Notes: generated by a model from the sequence alone, not told the origin. Shown: positions 1 to 5,622, counted from the stretch's first letter. The stretch: DNA of 7,315 nucleotides from an uncultured Corynebacterium sp. (GCF_946221155.1 NZ_CAMIAN010000066.1:1-7315), one strand, 5' to 3'. Translations and numbers: made by a program.

Positions 1-56
1 GCTGGAGGTGAAGGCGACGGGGGCGAGGGGGCGTCAATAAGAAAGAACAAAAAGGG

Positions 57-1175
57 CTACGACCAGGCGAGCGCGCCGCCACTCCAGAGGGTGCACGGCG
101 GGCGGGTCGGGCGTGCCGCGAGGGCGTGGAAATGCTCGGTGACCTGCTCGATTGCGCGGCCGGAGAGGTACGTTTCCGCCGTGACGCGCAGCAGCGTGAT
201 TCCTCGGGCTTGGATGTCGTTTTCGCGTTGGCGTTCCTTGAGTAGGGCGCGCTCGATGGCCGGCGTGGTGGAGCCGTACTTCTCGCGGCCGTCGTATTCG
301 ACAGCGAGGCCGACGTCGAAGAACATGTCCACGCGCCCGATGGTCCAGCCGCCCTCGTTGAGTATGTTGACCTGCTGAAACGGTGCGGGAAGGCCGTGTT
401 CCCAGAAGCGGATCTTCAGCTGCGATTCGCGGGGGCTTTCGGAGTGGCGGGTGATCAGGCGCGCGGCCGTGCGGGCGCGTCGGGCGCCGTGGCGGATGGG
501 CGCGGTCGCAGGGGTGGCGGCTGGGTCGCGCATCCCGTCCTGCCACGCGCGCCACGTGCGCCATGCGTTCCACGTGATTTTCTCTGTGTGCAGCGCGGCC
601 TCCGTGGCGATGACGGCATCGTCCAGCGAATGCCGAAGTCCCAGGTCATGGCACGTATCCAGCAGTCCGCTGGTCCAGATTTCGCCGAACTCTGTGGGTA
701 CCAGCACAGCGCGCTGGCCTTGCCCCGGTGCCGCGAGGTAACGCTCTGACCTGCCATTTCTTCCCATCAGGCTTCTTTTTGGTGACGCCAACTCCACCGT
801 CTCCGGCGGCCCAAACTTCTCGAGGGGCAGGCCGTGGAGGAAGGCCGCCGATTTGCCGGCCACTACGGCTGGACCACTGCGGATGTATTCGGCGGCGATT
901 CTGGCTCGCGCTTTGATTGCTTCTGCGTCAGGGTCCTGTTCAAACTCAAGCCACTGACCTGCGGGAATGTAAACTCCTGGTGCAAGTCTGACCGCTTCGC
1001 CCCTCGCTGCGAGTCGCTGCATTTTTCGTGCCTCCGAGGGGTTCATCGTGTGAACGTCGAGGAGCAGCTTGGCCTTCCTGCGTGGTGGTACCTGGGGAAA
1101 TGTGACCGGACGCGCCCGCCGGGTGGGTGTGGATTTGGTTCTTGCTTTTCCATTACTTGTCTTGGACTGTTTCAC
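57..1175 (-). CDS. AbiEi-like winged-helix protein fused to DUF559/Vsr-like nuclease-fold domain
   Basis: Read from a GTG at 1173-1175, the product has 372 residues. An AGGGGG ribosome-binding sequence lies 6 nt upstream of that GTG. The N-terminal 30 or so residues are basic and low-complexity. Residues about 34-70 (ending RLAPGVYIP) look like the winged-helix start of the AbiEi antitoxin family. Residues about 95-118 (GPAVVAGKSAAFLHGLPL) match the middle part of such proteins. Residues about 247-341 form a DUF559/Vsr-like domain of the PD-(D/E)xK type, with SPRES (Glu250), GRVD (Asp283), VEYDG (Glu293, Asp295) and KERQREND (314-317). The family is often annotated as a type IV antitoxin domain protein and is commonly an orphan. 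No AbiEii nucleotidyltransferase toxin is visible on either side. The open frame extends upstream to an ATG at 1352, but that part is compositionally poor and has no ribosome-binding site. An ATG at 1046 is another possible start, again without a good site. Whether it acts as a transcription factor, a nuclease or both is not decidable here. Confidence 0.8.
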   Translation of the reverse strand: MKQSKTSNGKARTKSTPTRRARPVTFPQVPPRRKAKLLLDVHTMNPSEARKMQRLAARGEAVRLAPGVYIPAGQWLEFEQDPDAEAIKARARIAAEYIRSGPAVVAGKSAAFLHGLPLEKFGPPETVELASPKRSLMGRNGRSERYLAAPGQGQRAVLVPTEFGEIWTSGLLDTCHDLGLRHSLDDAVIATEAALHTEKITWNAWRTWRAWQDGMRDPAATPATAPIRHGARRARTAARLITRHSESPRESQLKIRFWEHGLPAPFQQVNILNEGGWTIGRVDMFFDVGLAVEYDGREKYGSTTPAIERALLKERQRENDIQARGITLLRVTAETYLSGRAIEQVTEHFHALAARPTRPPCTLWSGGALAWS

Positions 1176-1181
1176 TGTTGA

Positions 1182-1187
1182 CCCCCT
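1182..1187 (-). promoter_or_regulatory. Ribosome-binding site deciding the GTG start of the AbiEi-like gene
   Basis: Read on the reverse strand, AGGGGG stands 6 nt before the GTG at 1175. Neither the upstream ATG (1352) nor the internal ATG (1046) has a comparable purine-rich site at proper distance, so this site is the reason for choosing the GTG. Confidence 0.5.
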
Positions 1188-1307
1188 GTTTCCCCTGGTC
1201 TGCGTAGCCTTTAAGAGATGTGTTGGAGATAGAGATTCGGCAACGCATCCGGGCTTGCGGCCATTCTTGCATTTGAACGCGCTTGGCGGGATATGGGTGG
1301 CTTGGAC

Positions 1308-1346
1308 TTGTGAATAATTCTCTGCAGGTGGGCGATTTATCCACAA
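1308..1346. promoter_or_regulatory. Inverted pair of DnaA-box-like sequences upstream of the AbiEi-like gene
   Basis: TTATCCACA at 1337-1345 is a perfect match to the DnaA-box consensus. TGTGAATAA at 1309-1317 matches its reverse complement with one difference. Counting one more base on each arm, they form a 10-bp inverted repeat with one mismatch and a 19-nt spacer. The site begins about 130 bp upstream of the chosen GTG. AbiEi antitoxins are known to autoregulate by binding inverted repeats in their promoters, so an operator is an alternative to DnaA binding. One or two boxes are not evidence of a replication origin. Confidence 0.3.
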
Positions 1347-1454
1347 GCACAAAAGTTCGAGATGCGGGAATCATCCTCGATGGTGTATGCGCAGCTTGCC
1401 TGCGGGCGTGGGTGTGATGCTGGTGGTTTTAGGGGGAGCTGCTGGATGGGAAAA

Positions 1455-1609
1455 TGTCGGAAAAGTTGCAATTTGTTGTTGGAAGGCATTTTTACTTATG
1501 CAAAGCTGCAGGTCAGAAAGTTTTTCGAGCTGGGTGCCGCTGGTGTGGATTTTCGTTTTGCAACTTTTCCGACACTTAGCGTTTCGAACTGCAACTTTTC
1601 CGACATTTA
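1455..1609. repeat. 155-bp inverted-arm element, copy 1
   Basis: The unit begins with the 17-mer TGTCGGAAAAGTTGCAA (1455-1471). Its exact reverse complement lies at 1558-1574, and a third arm, identical over 16 bp, at 1590-1605. The second and third arms point the same way, so the first could pair with either of two partners. A second copy lies exactly 332 bp downstream with no insertions or deletions and about 19 substitutions by eye, roughly 87% identity. None of the substitutions falls in the arms. A 51-codon frame stays open in both copies, but substitutions fall 3, 9 and 7 at codon positions one, two and three, which does not look like protein-level selection. Candidates are a MITE-like element, a paired protein-binding site or a structured RNA. 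Confidence 0.8.
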
Positions 1610-1786
1610 AGCCTGTGAGGTAGCGGCGAGGACAGTTGGGGTATTGGTGCAAGGCTGTCGAGTGTCGGTGAGCTGGGGGTCTCTGTTGTGTGAGTGTGGG
1701 TACTGGGGCGAGAGAGCAGTTTGAGGCTGCTGTTGCGACATTGTGACGATTCGCGAAGTGGGCGGTAGCTTCCATGGTGGGCAAAG

Positions 1787-1941
1787 TGTCGGAAAAGTTG
1801 CAATTTGTTGTTGGGAGACATTTCCACTTACGCAAAGGTGCAGGTCAACGAGTTTTTCGAGCTGGGTGTCGGCGACGAGGATTTACGTTTTGCAACTTTT
1901 CCGACATTTAGCGTCTTGAACTGCAACTTTTCCGACATTTA
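1787..1941. repeat. 155-bp inverted-arm element, copy 2
   Basis: This is a direct-orientation copy of the element at 1455-1609. Its arms are at 1787-1803 (forward), 1890-1906 (inverted, 17 bp) and 1922-1937 (inverted, 16 bp), all at the same spacing as in copy 1. Similarity fades abruptly after 1941. Upstream of the first arm there is only a weak resemblance, a GGG and an A-run before TGTCGG. No transposase is found in or between the copies. Confidence 0.8.
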
Positions 1942-1983
1942 GCCACTCGCCAGGACGGGCTTCAGGGTGGTTTATGGAATAAG

Positions 1984-2055
1984 TGGGACGCTAGGGGCTG
2001 ATGGGACAGATAGGACTGGTGGGACAGATAGGACTAGTGGGAAAGTGGGGCTGGT
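1984..2055. repeat. 18-bp tandem repeat, four units of decreasing similarity
   Basis: Two central units, 2002-2019 and 2020-2037, share TGGGACAGATAGGACT exactly and differ only at the unit end. The flanking 18-mers at 1984 and 2038 also begin TGGGA and are degenerate copies. This is a small minisatellite in non-coding DNA downstream of wzt, and copy number may vary between strains. Confidence 0.7.
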
Positions 2056-2147
2056 GGGGCGAAGCTGTCAGTCGCCAGGCGAGGCCAGCAGGCGCCCACC
2101 CCCGCCAGCGCTAACCTTCAGCAAACCTCAGCAAACTAACGGCAAAA

Positions 2148-2175
2148 CTAACCCCGGCCCAGATCCTTCAGCACC
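2148..2175 (-). repeat. Duplicate of the last 28 bp of wzt, including its stop codon
   Basis: The 28 bases at 2186-2213, which encode the last residues VLKDLGRG and the TAG stop of wzt, recur at 2148-2175 with a single difference, a synonymous GAC to GAT. The two copies are 38 bp apart. A shorter shared piece, CCAGCGCTAACC, is at 2105-2116 and again around 2180-2191, suggesting further partial copies. The duplicate lies after the true stop, so it is not translated as part of Wzt. Confidence 0.85.
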
Positions 2176-2185
2176 CCAACCAGCG

Positions 2186-2974
2186 CTAACCCCGGCCCAG
2201 GTCCTTCAGCACCTTGCGGACGTGCGCACCAGCCTCCGGCCCCTCGTACGCCTCAACCACATCATCCACGCGTCCGACCTGCCGGATCTCTCCGTGGTCG
2301 ATCCACAGCGCACTGTCGCACAGCTGCGCCAGAAATTCGTTGCTGTGCGAGGCGAAAACCAGGATGCCGCTCCGCTCAACCATCTCCACCAGTCGCCCGC
2401 GCGCCTTAGCCATGAAGGCAGCATCCACGGCGCCGATGCCTTCGTCCAGCAGCAGAATCTCCGGGTTAATGCTGGTCACAACCCCCAAAGCCAGGCGAAT
2501 CCGCATACCCGTCGAGTATGTGCGCAGCGGCATATCCAGGTACTCGCCGAGCTCGCTGAACTCCGCAATGTCGTCCATTTTCCGCCGCATTGCCTTCCGC
2601 GTCTGCCCCAGGAAAAGCCCGCGGATCATGATGTTCTCGTACCCGGAGATCTCCGGATCCATGCCTACACCCAGGTCGAACACGGGTGCCACGCGTCCGC
2701 GCACGATCGCGGACCCGCGCGTCGGCTCGTAAATCCCGCTGAGCAGGCGCAGCAGGGTGGACTTCCCGGCGCCGTTGTGCCCGACCAGGCCGATCCGGTC
2801 GCCATCTTGCAGATGCAGATTGACGCCCTTAAGCGCCTCCACCATCACCGTATTCGACGAGTTCCTGCCGATCGCGCCGCCGGCAGCCCCCAGGAATGTC
2901 TGCTTCATGGAGCGGGTCTTCGCATCGAAGATGGGGAAGTCTACGCACGCGTCGTAAGTGTCAATCGAAACCAT
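2186..2974 (-). CDS. wzt: Polysaccharide ABC exporter ATPase (Wzt)
   Basis: The product is the 262-residue nucleotide-binding subunit of an ABC exporter that moves a polyprenyl-diphosphate-linked glycan across the inner membrane. Visible motifs are Walker A GHNGAGKST (65-73), the divergent signature YSTGMR (153-158) typical of Wzt/TagH-type exporters, Walker B ILLLDE (173-178) and an H-loop histidine in ASHS (His210). The protein ends soon after the ATPase core. It therefore lacks the C-terminal carbohydrate-binding domain of some O-antigen Wzt proteins and is the short form. The ATG start at 2972-2974 has AGGAGA 4 nt upstream. It lies 25 bp downstream of the wzm stop, so the two are almost certainly co-transcribed. 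Its M. tuberculosis counterpart is Rv3781, part of the galactan exporter of arabinogalactan synthesis. That substrate is inferred from family and context. Confidence 0.93.
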   Translation of the reverse strand: MVSIDTYDACVDFPIFDAKTRSMKQTFLGAAGGAIGRNSSNTVMVEALKGVNLHLQDGDRIGLVGHNGAGKSTLLRLLSGIYEPTRGSAIVRGRVAPVFDLGVGMDPEISGYENIMIRGLFLGQTRKAMRRKMDDIAEFSELGEYLDMPLRTYSTGMRIRLALGVVTSINPEILLLDEGIGAVDAAFMAKARGRLVEMVERSGILVFASHSNEFLAQLCDSALWIDHGEIRQVGRVDDVVEAYEGPEAGAHVRKVLKDLGRG

Positions 2975-2978
2975 GTCG

Positions 2979-2984
2979 TCTCCT
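2979..2984 (-). promoter_or_regulatory. Ribosome-binding site of wzt, partly created by a tandem repeat
   Basis: AGGAGA is read on the reverse strand 4 nt before the wzt ATG. The AGGA portion is the end of the downstream unit of a 17-bp tandem repeat whose other unit contains the wzm stop codon. Confidence 0.75.
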
Positions 2985-3014
2985 AAACCCTGTAGCTTCC
3001 TAAACCCAGTAGCT
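2981..3014. repeat. 17-bp tandem duplication at the wzm/wzt junction
   Basis: Units 2981-2997 and 2998-3014 are adjacent and match at 16 of 17 positions. On the coding strand the first-read unit encodes the last residues SYWV and stop of Wzm. The second would read SYRV plus stop in another frame and carries the TTTAGGA that becomes the wzt ribosome-binding site. Confidence 0.85.
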
Positions 3015-3887
3015 CACGCGGAAGCGCCAGCGGCGCATCACCAGCAGGGCCAGCGAAAGGCCCAGCACGGTCAGCACGCCCACGATGCCCCAGTGGTAGG
3101 CGGGGACTGGCTCGCCGATCATCGGCCCGCGGACGATCTCCAGGTAGTGGTACAGCGGGTTGATCTCCGCAATCTTCGCTCGCTCGGCCACTGCCCCGCC
3201 TTGGTCGCGCAGGGTTTTGGTGGTCCAGACGATGGGCGTCATATAAAAGGCCAGTTGGACCAGCGAATCCAGCAGTGGGGCTACGTCGCGGAATCGGGTG
3301 GCGATGATGCCGAAGAACATGGTCACCCAGATGCCGTTGGCGATCATCAGGGCCATGGCGGGCACAACGAGCAGCACTTCCCACCCGAGTGATGGGCGGA
3401 ACACGGCCAGCAGCACCAGCCAGATCACGAGGTTGTGCAGTAGGAAGAGGAATTGTTTCCACACCAGGCGGTACACGTGCACCGATAGGGCGGAGGGCAG
3501 CTGTTTGATCAGCCCTTCGTTGGCGATGAACACCTCCGAGCCGTCCTTGATGCAGCCGGAGATGAACCCCCACAGGATCAGGCCGACGGCGACGTGCGGC
3601 AGGAAGCTGGCGAGGTCTTGCTGGAACAGCAGGCTGTACAGCAGGCCGAGGGCCAGGGCCATCACGCCTGTGGCGATTGTGATCCATAGGGGCCCGAGGG
3701 TACTGCGCCGGTAGCGTTGCTTGATGTCCTGCCAGCCGAGCGCGAGCCAAAGTTCGCGCTGCGCAAGCCCCTTCTTCAGGTCCGCCCACGCCGCGCCGAA
3801 GGTTTGGGAGTTGCTAGCTGGGATGTCGCCGTCTGCCGCGGCGGTGATCCGCTGTAGATCCGCGGCCTCTGGCATTTTTTGTGACAT
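3000..3887 (-). CDS. wzm: Polysaccharide ABC exporter permease (Wzm, ABC-2 type)
   Basis: This encodes a 295-residue ABC-2 membrane permease that would pair with the downstream Wzt ATPase. After a polar N-terminal region, including the family-like QRYRRSTLGPLW stretch (57-68), about six hydrophobic segments are visible at roughly 67-88, 97-115, 144-163, 170-195, 205-222 and 267-285. FYMTPIVW (214-221) and NPLYHYLEIVRGPM (243-256) are typical of O-antigen and galactan exporter permeases. I chose the ATG at 3885-3887 because AGGA stands 4 nt upstream and the protein then begins MSQKMPEA. An ATG at 3968 would add 27 residues but includes the likely promoter region. The mycobacterial counterpart is Rv3783. 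Wzm is first in the operon, and I infer a role in exporting the galactan precursor for arabinogalactan. Confidence 0.92.
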   Translation of the reverse strand: MSQKMPEAADLQRITAAADGDIPASNSQTFGAAWADLKKGLAQRELWLALGWQDIKQRYRRSTLGPLWITIATGVMALALGLLYSLLFQQDLASFLPHVAVGLILWGFISGCIKDGSEVFIANEGLIKQLPSALSVHVYRLVWKQFLFLLHNLVIWLVLLAVFRPSLGWEVLLVVPAMALMIANGIWVTMFFGIIATRFRDVAPLLDSLVQLAFYMTPIVWTTKTLRDQGGAVAERAKIAEINPLYHYLEIVRGPMIGEPVPAYHWGIVGVLTVLGLSLALLVMRRWRFRVSYWV

Positions 3888-3891
3888 GTGG

Positions 3892-3897
3892 TCCTGC
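3892..3897 (-). promoter_or_regulatory. Ribosome-binding site of wzm
   Basis: GCAGGA, read on the reverse strand, lies 4 nt before the ATG at 3887 and supports that start over the ATG at 3968. Confidence 0.5.
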
Positions 3898-3945
3898 TTC
3901 TTGTTACTGCTTCGCGTTTTTGTTGCTGTTGCTTTGAGGCAGTCT

Positions 3946-3951
3946 ATTTTA
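3946..3951 (-). promoter_or_regulatory. Possible -10 element for the wzm-wzt operon
   Basis: TAAAAT on the reverse strand resembles a corynebacterial extended TANANT -10 element and would give a leader of about 50 nt before the wzm ATG. The expected -35 region has no good match, so this is only a candidate. Confidence 0.25.
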
Positions 3952-4255
3952 CTTTGTGACGCCCACACCTCCTATTCCCGGCGAGTCCCGCTTCTGCATT
4001 AGCGGCGGCACGGGCGGCAGTTAGCGGTCTCGACCGGGCACGGTGTTGCCTGTCCGGATTGGGCGCTAGTATCGGTTGAGGTTAGTTCCCCGGCTTGCTT
4101 GCGGTGGGTCGTGTCCGGCCCCTCGCAGCGAGTCTCTGCCTAGCGCAGTGGGTTGGTTCTGCAGCCGGGCCGGGGAGTGGTCACCGTCCTTTAAGGGCGC
4201 CGCCGCGAGCCGCACAAGGCGGCACGAGGTGCGGAAAGTACTGTCCGAAGCAGTC

Positions 4256-4264
4256 TATATATAA
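4256..4264 (+). promoter_or_regulatory. Possible -10 element for the aminotransferase-like gene
   Basis: TATATATAA stands out in GC-rich DNA, about 21-29 nt before the GTG start. It would give a short leader of roughly 15-20 nt containing the ribosome-binding site. There is no clear -35 hexamer. Confidence 0.35.
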
Positions 4265-4271
4265 GGAATGT

Positions 4272-4277
4272 AAGGAG
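4272..4277 (+). promoter_or_regulatory. Ribosome-binding site of the aminotransferase-like gene
   Basis: AAGGAG lies 7 nt before the GTG at 4285. It fixes that GTG as the start and gives the expected MFDVPRVRGL N-terminus. Confidence 0.8.
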
Positions 4278-4284
4278 AAGTCCA

Positions 4285-5613
4285 GTGTTCGATGTGCCAC
4301 GGGTCCGGGGGTTGTATGCATCGCTGTCGGATGGCTGGACGTACTTAAACGCGCAAGATTTCCCGCAGGTGCCGGAGCGGGTCACTTCGGCTGTGGCGCG
4401 GAGTTTCCGGGTGGCTTCTTTGTTGGAGCCGCCGGAGTCCGCGACGGGTTCGCATTCCCGTGCGCAGCGTCTGGGCCGCCGCATTGGTGAGTCTTTTGGC
4501 GATTCCGCTCGCACGGCGATCGCGAATCTGACGGGTGCGCGTCCGGAGAATGTGGTGCTGGGCGCTTCCCGCGAGGCGCTGCTGGATGACCTGGCGCATG
4601 CTTTGTACCGGCGCTTGCGCCTGGGCCAGGAGGTCGTGCTCTCCCGCATTGACGATCCGGCAAACGTCACTCCGTGGAAGCATGCGGCGGATCTGTATGG
4701 CGCGCGGGTGCGCTGGGCGGAGCCGGATCTTTCCAGCGGTGTGCTGCCGGCCTGGCAGTTCACGAACTTGGTGGAGCCGGAGACCACCGTGGTGGCAGTC
4801 TCCGCCGCGAACCGCTACGTGGGCACGGTGACGGATGTTCGCGCCATCGCCGATTGTGTGCGGGCGAAGTCCCGGGCGCTGCTGGTGGTGGACGTGGATT
4901 CCTTCGCCCCCTACCGCGTGGTGGACGTGGAGCAGATGGGCGCGGACGTGCTGGCTTTGGATGTTGCCAGCCTGGGCGGGCCGAACGTGGGCGCGCTGGT
5001 GTTTAAGGACGATGACACCCGTCAGGCCGTGTTCCGCTCTGGCCATGGCGTGGGCGTGGGCGGCGTGTCTGAAGGCCTGCTGGGTGGCGTGGCGGAGGCC
5101 GTGGACCACCTGGCCCGCCTGGATGATTCTGCCCGCGGCACCCGCCGCACTCGGTTGAAGACCGGCCTGCCCCACGCCGCGGACTACCTGAATTCCCTGG
5201 CAACGCACCTGGTGGAGGGCCTGCAGAGCCTCGGCACCGTCCACGTGATCGGCGTGGATGGGGAAGGCCACGTGCTGGAGGAGTTCGCCGCCGTGGACCG
5301 CGTTCCGCGCGTGAGCTTCCTGGTGGATGGCGTGCCCGCGGGCGTGGTGGTGCAGCGTCTGCTGGCCAATGGTGTGGTCGCTGGCGTGGTCGCGCCGGGC
5401 CAGTCGCAGCTGCTGGAGCGCATGGGGGTCTTTGAGGAGCAGGCGGGTGCGAACTCCCGTGGCCGTCACGTTCGCAAGGGCGCGGACTCTGGCGTGGATT
5501 CGAGCACGGCCTCGGCACTGGATCAGGCCGGTGCAGTTTCCGTCGGGTTCGCCCCGCACAACACCGTTCATGATGTGGACCAGTTGGTGCGGGTGGTGGC
5601 GTCCGTAAGATAG
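4285..5613 (+). CDS. Cysteine-desulfurase-like (aminotransferase class V fold) protein lacking the PLP lysine
   Basis: The 442-residue product has the layout of class V aminotransferases of the cysteine desulfurase-like group. N-terminal landmarks are VRGLYASLSDGWTYLNA (7-23), VVLGASREALL (90-100), DDPANVTPW (123-131) and VVDVDSFAPY (201-210), followed by ADVLALDVASLGGPNVGAL (220-238). In active relatives the last segment reads roughly S-x-H-K-x-x-GP, with Lys forming the PLP Schiff base. Here the equivalent positions are Ala228 and Ser229. The stacking His expected near the DDPAN motif is Asp or Pro, and the usual Gln and His of the D-G-x-Q-xx-PH segment are Ser206 and Tyr210. Asp203 is kept. 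This suggests a fold without ordinary PLP chemistry. Residues about 387-415 look like an inserted polar loop. The closest counterpart by position I know is Rv3778c. The gene opens a probable two-gene unit with the transporter 9 nt downstream. Its function is unknown; a desulfurase role should not be assumed. Confidence 0.88.
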   Translation: MFDVPRVRGLYASLSDGWTYLNAQDFPQVPERVTSAVARSFRVASLLEPPESATGSHSRAQRLGRRIGESFGDSARTAIANLTGARPENVVLGASREALLDDLAHALYRRLRLGQEVVLSRIDDPANVTPWKHAADLYGARVRWAEPDLSSGVLPAWQFTNLVEPETTVVAVSAANRYVGTVTDVRAIADCVRAKSRALLVVDVDSFAPYRVVDVEQMGADVLALDVASLGGPNVGALVFKDDDTRQAVFRSGHGVGVGGVSEGLLGGVAEAVDHLARLDDSARGTRRTRLKTGLPHAADYLNSLATHLVEGLQSLGTVHVIGVDGEGHVLEEFAAVDRVPRVSFLVDGVPAGVVVQRLLANGVVAGVVAPGQSQLLERMGVFEEQAGANSRGRHVRKGADSGVDSSTASALDQAGAVSVGFAPHNTVHDVDQLVRVVASVR

Positions 5614-5622
5614 CGTGGCCGT

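Larger units (their letters stand above)
1176..2185. other. One-kilobase intergenic region rich in repeats
   Basis: No open frame here has a believable start, ribosome-binding site and family-like sequence together. The frames that stay open are mostly antisense or run through the repeats. The stretch is visibly richer in A and T between about 1200 and 1960 than the flanking genes. It contains, in order, an inverted DnaA-box-like pair (1308-1346), two copies of a 155-bp element (1455-1609 and 1787-1941), an 18-bp tandem repeat (1984-2055) and a duplicated tail of wzt (2148-2175). It lies between the 5' end of the AbiEi-like gene and the 3' end of wzt. It is therefore a likely junction between accessory DNA and the conserved cell-wall cluster. 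I see no clear rho-independent terminator for wzt. Confidence 0.7.
3888..4284. other. Divergent intergenic region between wzm and the aminotransferase-like gene
   Basis: This 397-bp gap should hold promoters for both directions; candidates are listed separately. Other structure includes the near-palindrome CGGTCTCGACCG (4025-4036) and the palindrome CTCGCAGCGAG (4122-4132). The latter is part of a 22-bp stretch that also occurs, with two differences, inside the AbiEi-like gene. A 9-mer, GCAGTCTAT, is found at both ends of the region (3939-3947 and 4250-4258), next to each candidate -10. I see no convincing gene, tRNA or riboswitch. Confidence 0.6.

Noticed and set aside
2..40. Possible C-terminal end of a + strand gene (LEVKATGARGRQ then TAA)
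   Set aside because: Only 12 codons are visible at the window edge and there is nothing family-like to support it.
1337..1345. Replication origin suggested by a perfect DnaA box
   Set aside because: There is only one perfect and one near box, with no dnaA or dnaN gene and no AT-rich unwinding element.
1455..1941. CRISPR array
   Set aside because: There are only two long diverged units, 332 bp apart, with internal inverted arms and no regular spacers or cas genes.
2072..2082. Palindrome TCGCCAGGCGA as a wzt terminator
   Set aside because: The stem is short and has no T-run; it lies over 100 bp beyond the wzt stop.
1967..2986. Long + strand open frame of 339 codons
   Set aside because: It is antisense to wzt, low in complexity at its start and has no recognisable domain. 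Wzt on the other strand has all ABC motifs.
2983..3789. Reverse-strand open frame of 268 codons overlapping wzm
   Set aside because: It is the out-of-frame shadow of Wzm; the translation is Pro/Arg-rich, without membrane segments.
4076..4264. Small + strand open frame upstream of the aminotransferase-like gene
   Set aside because: No ribosome-binding site, biased composition, and it overlaps the promoter region.
4345..5571. Long reverse-strand open frame of 408 codons
   Set aside because: It is a shadow of the aminotransferase-like gene in high-GC DNA, with a His/Arg-rich translation and no motif.
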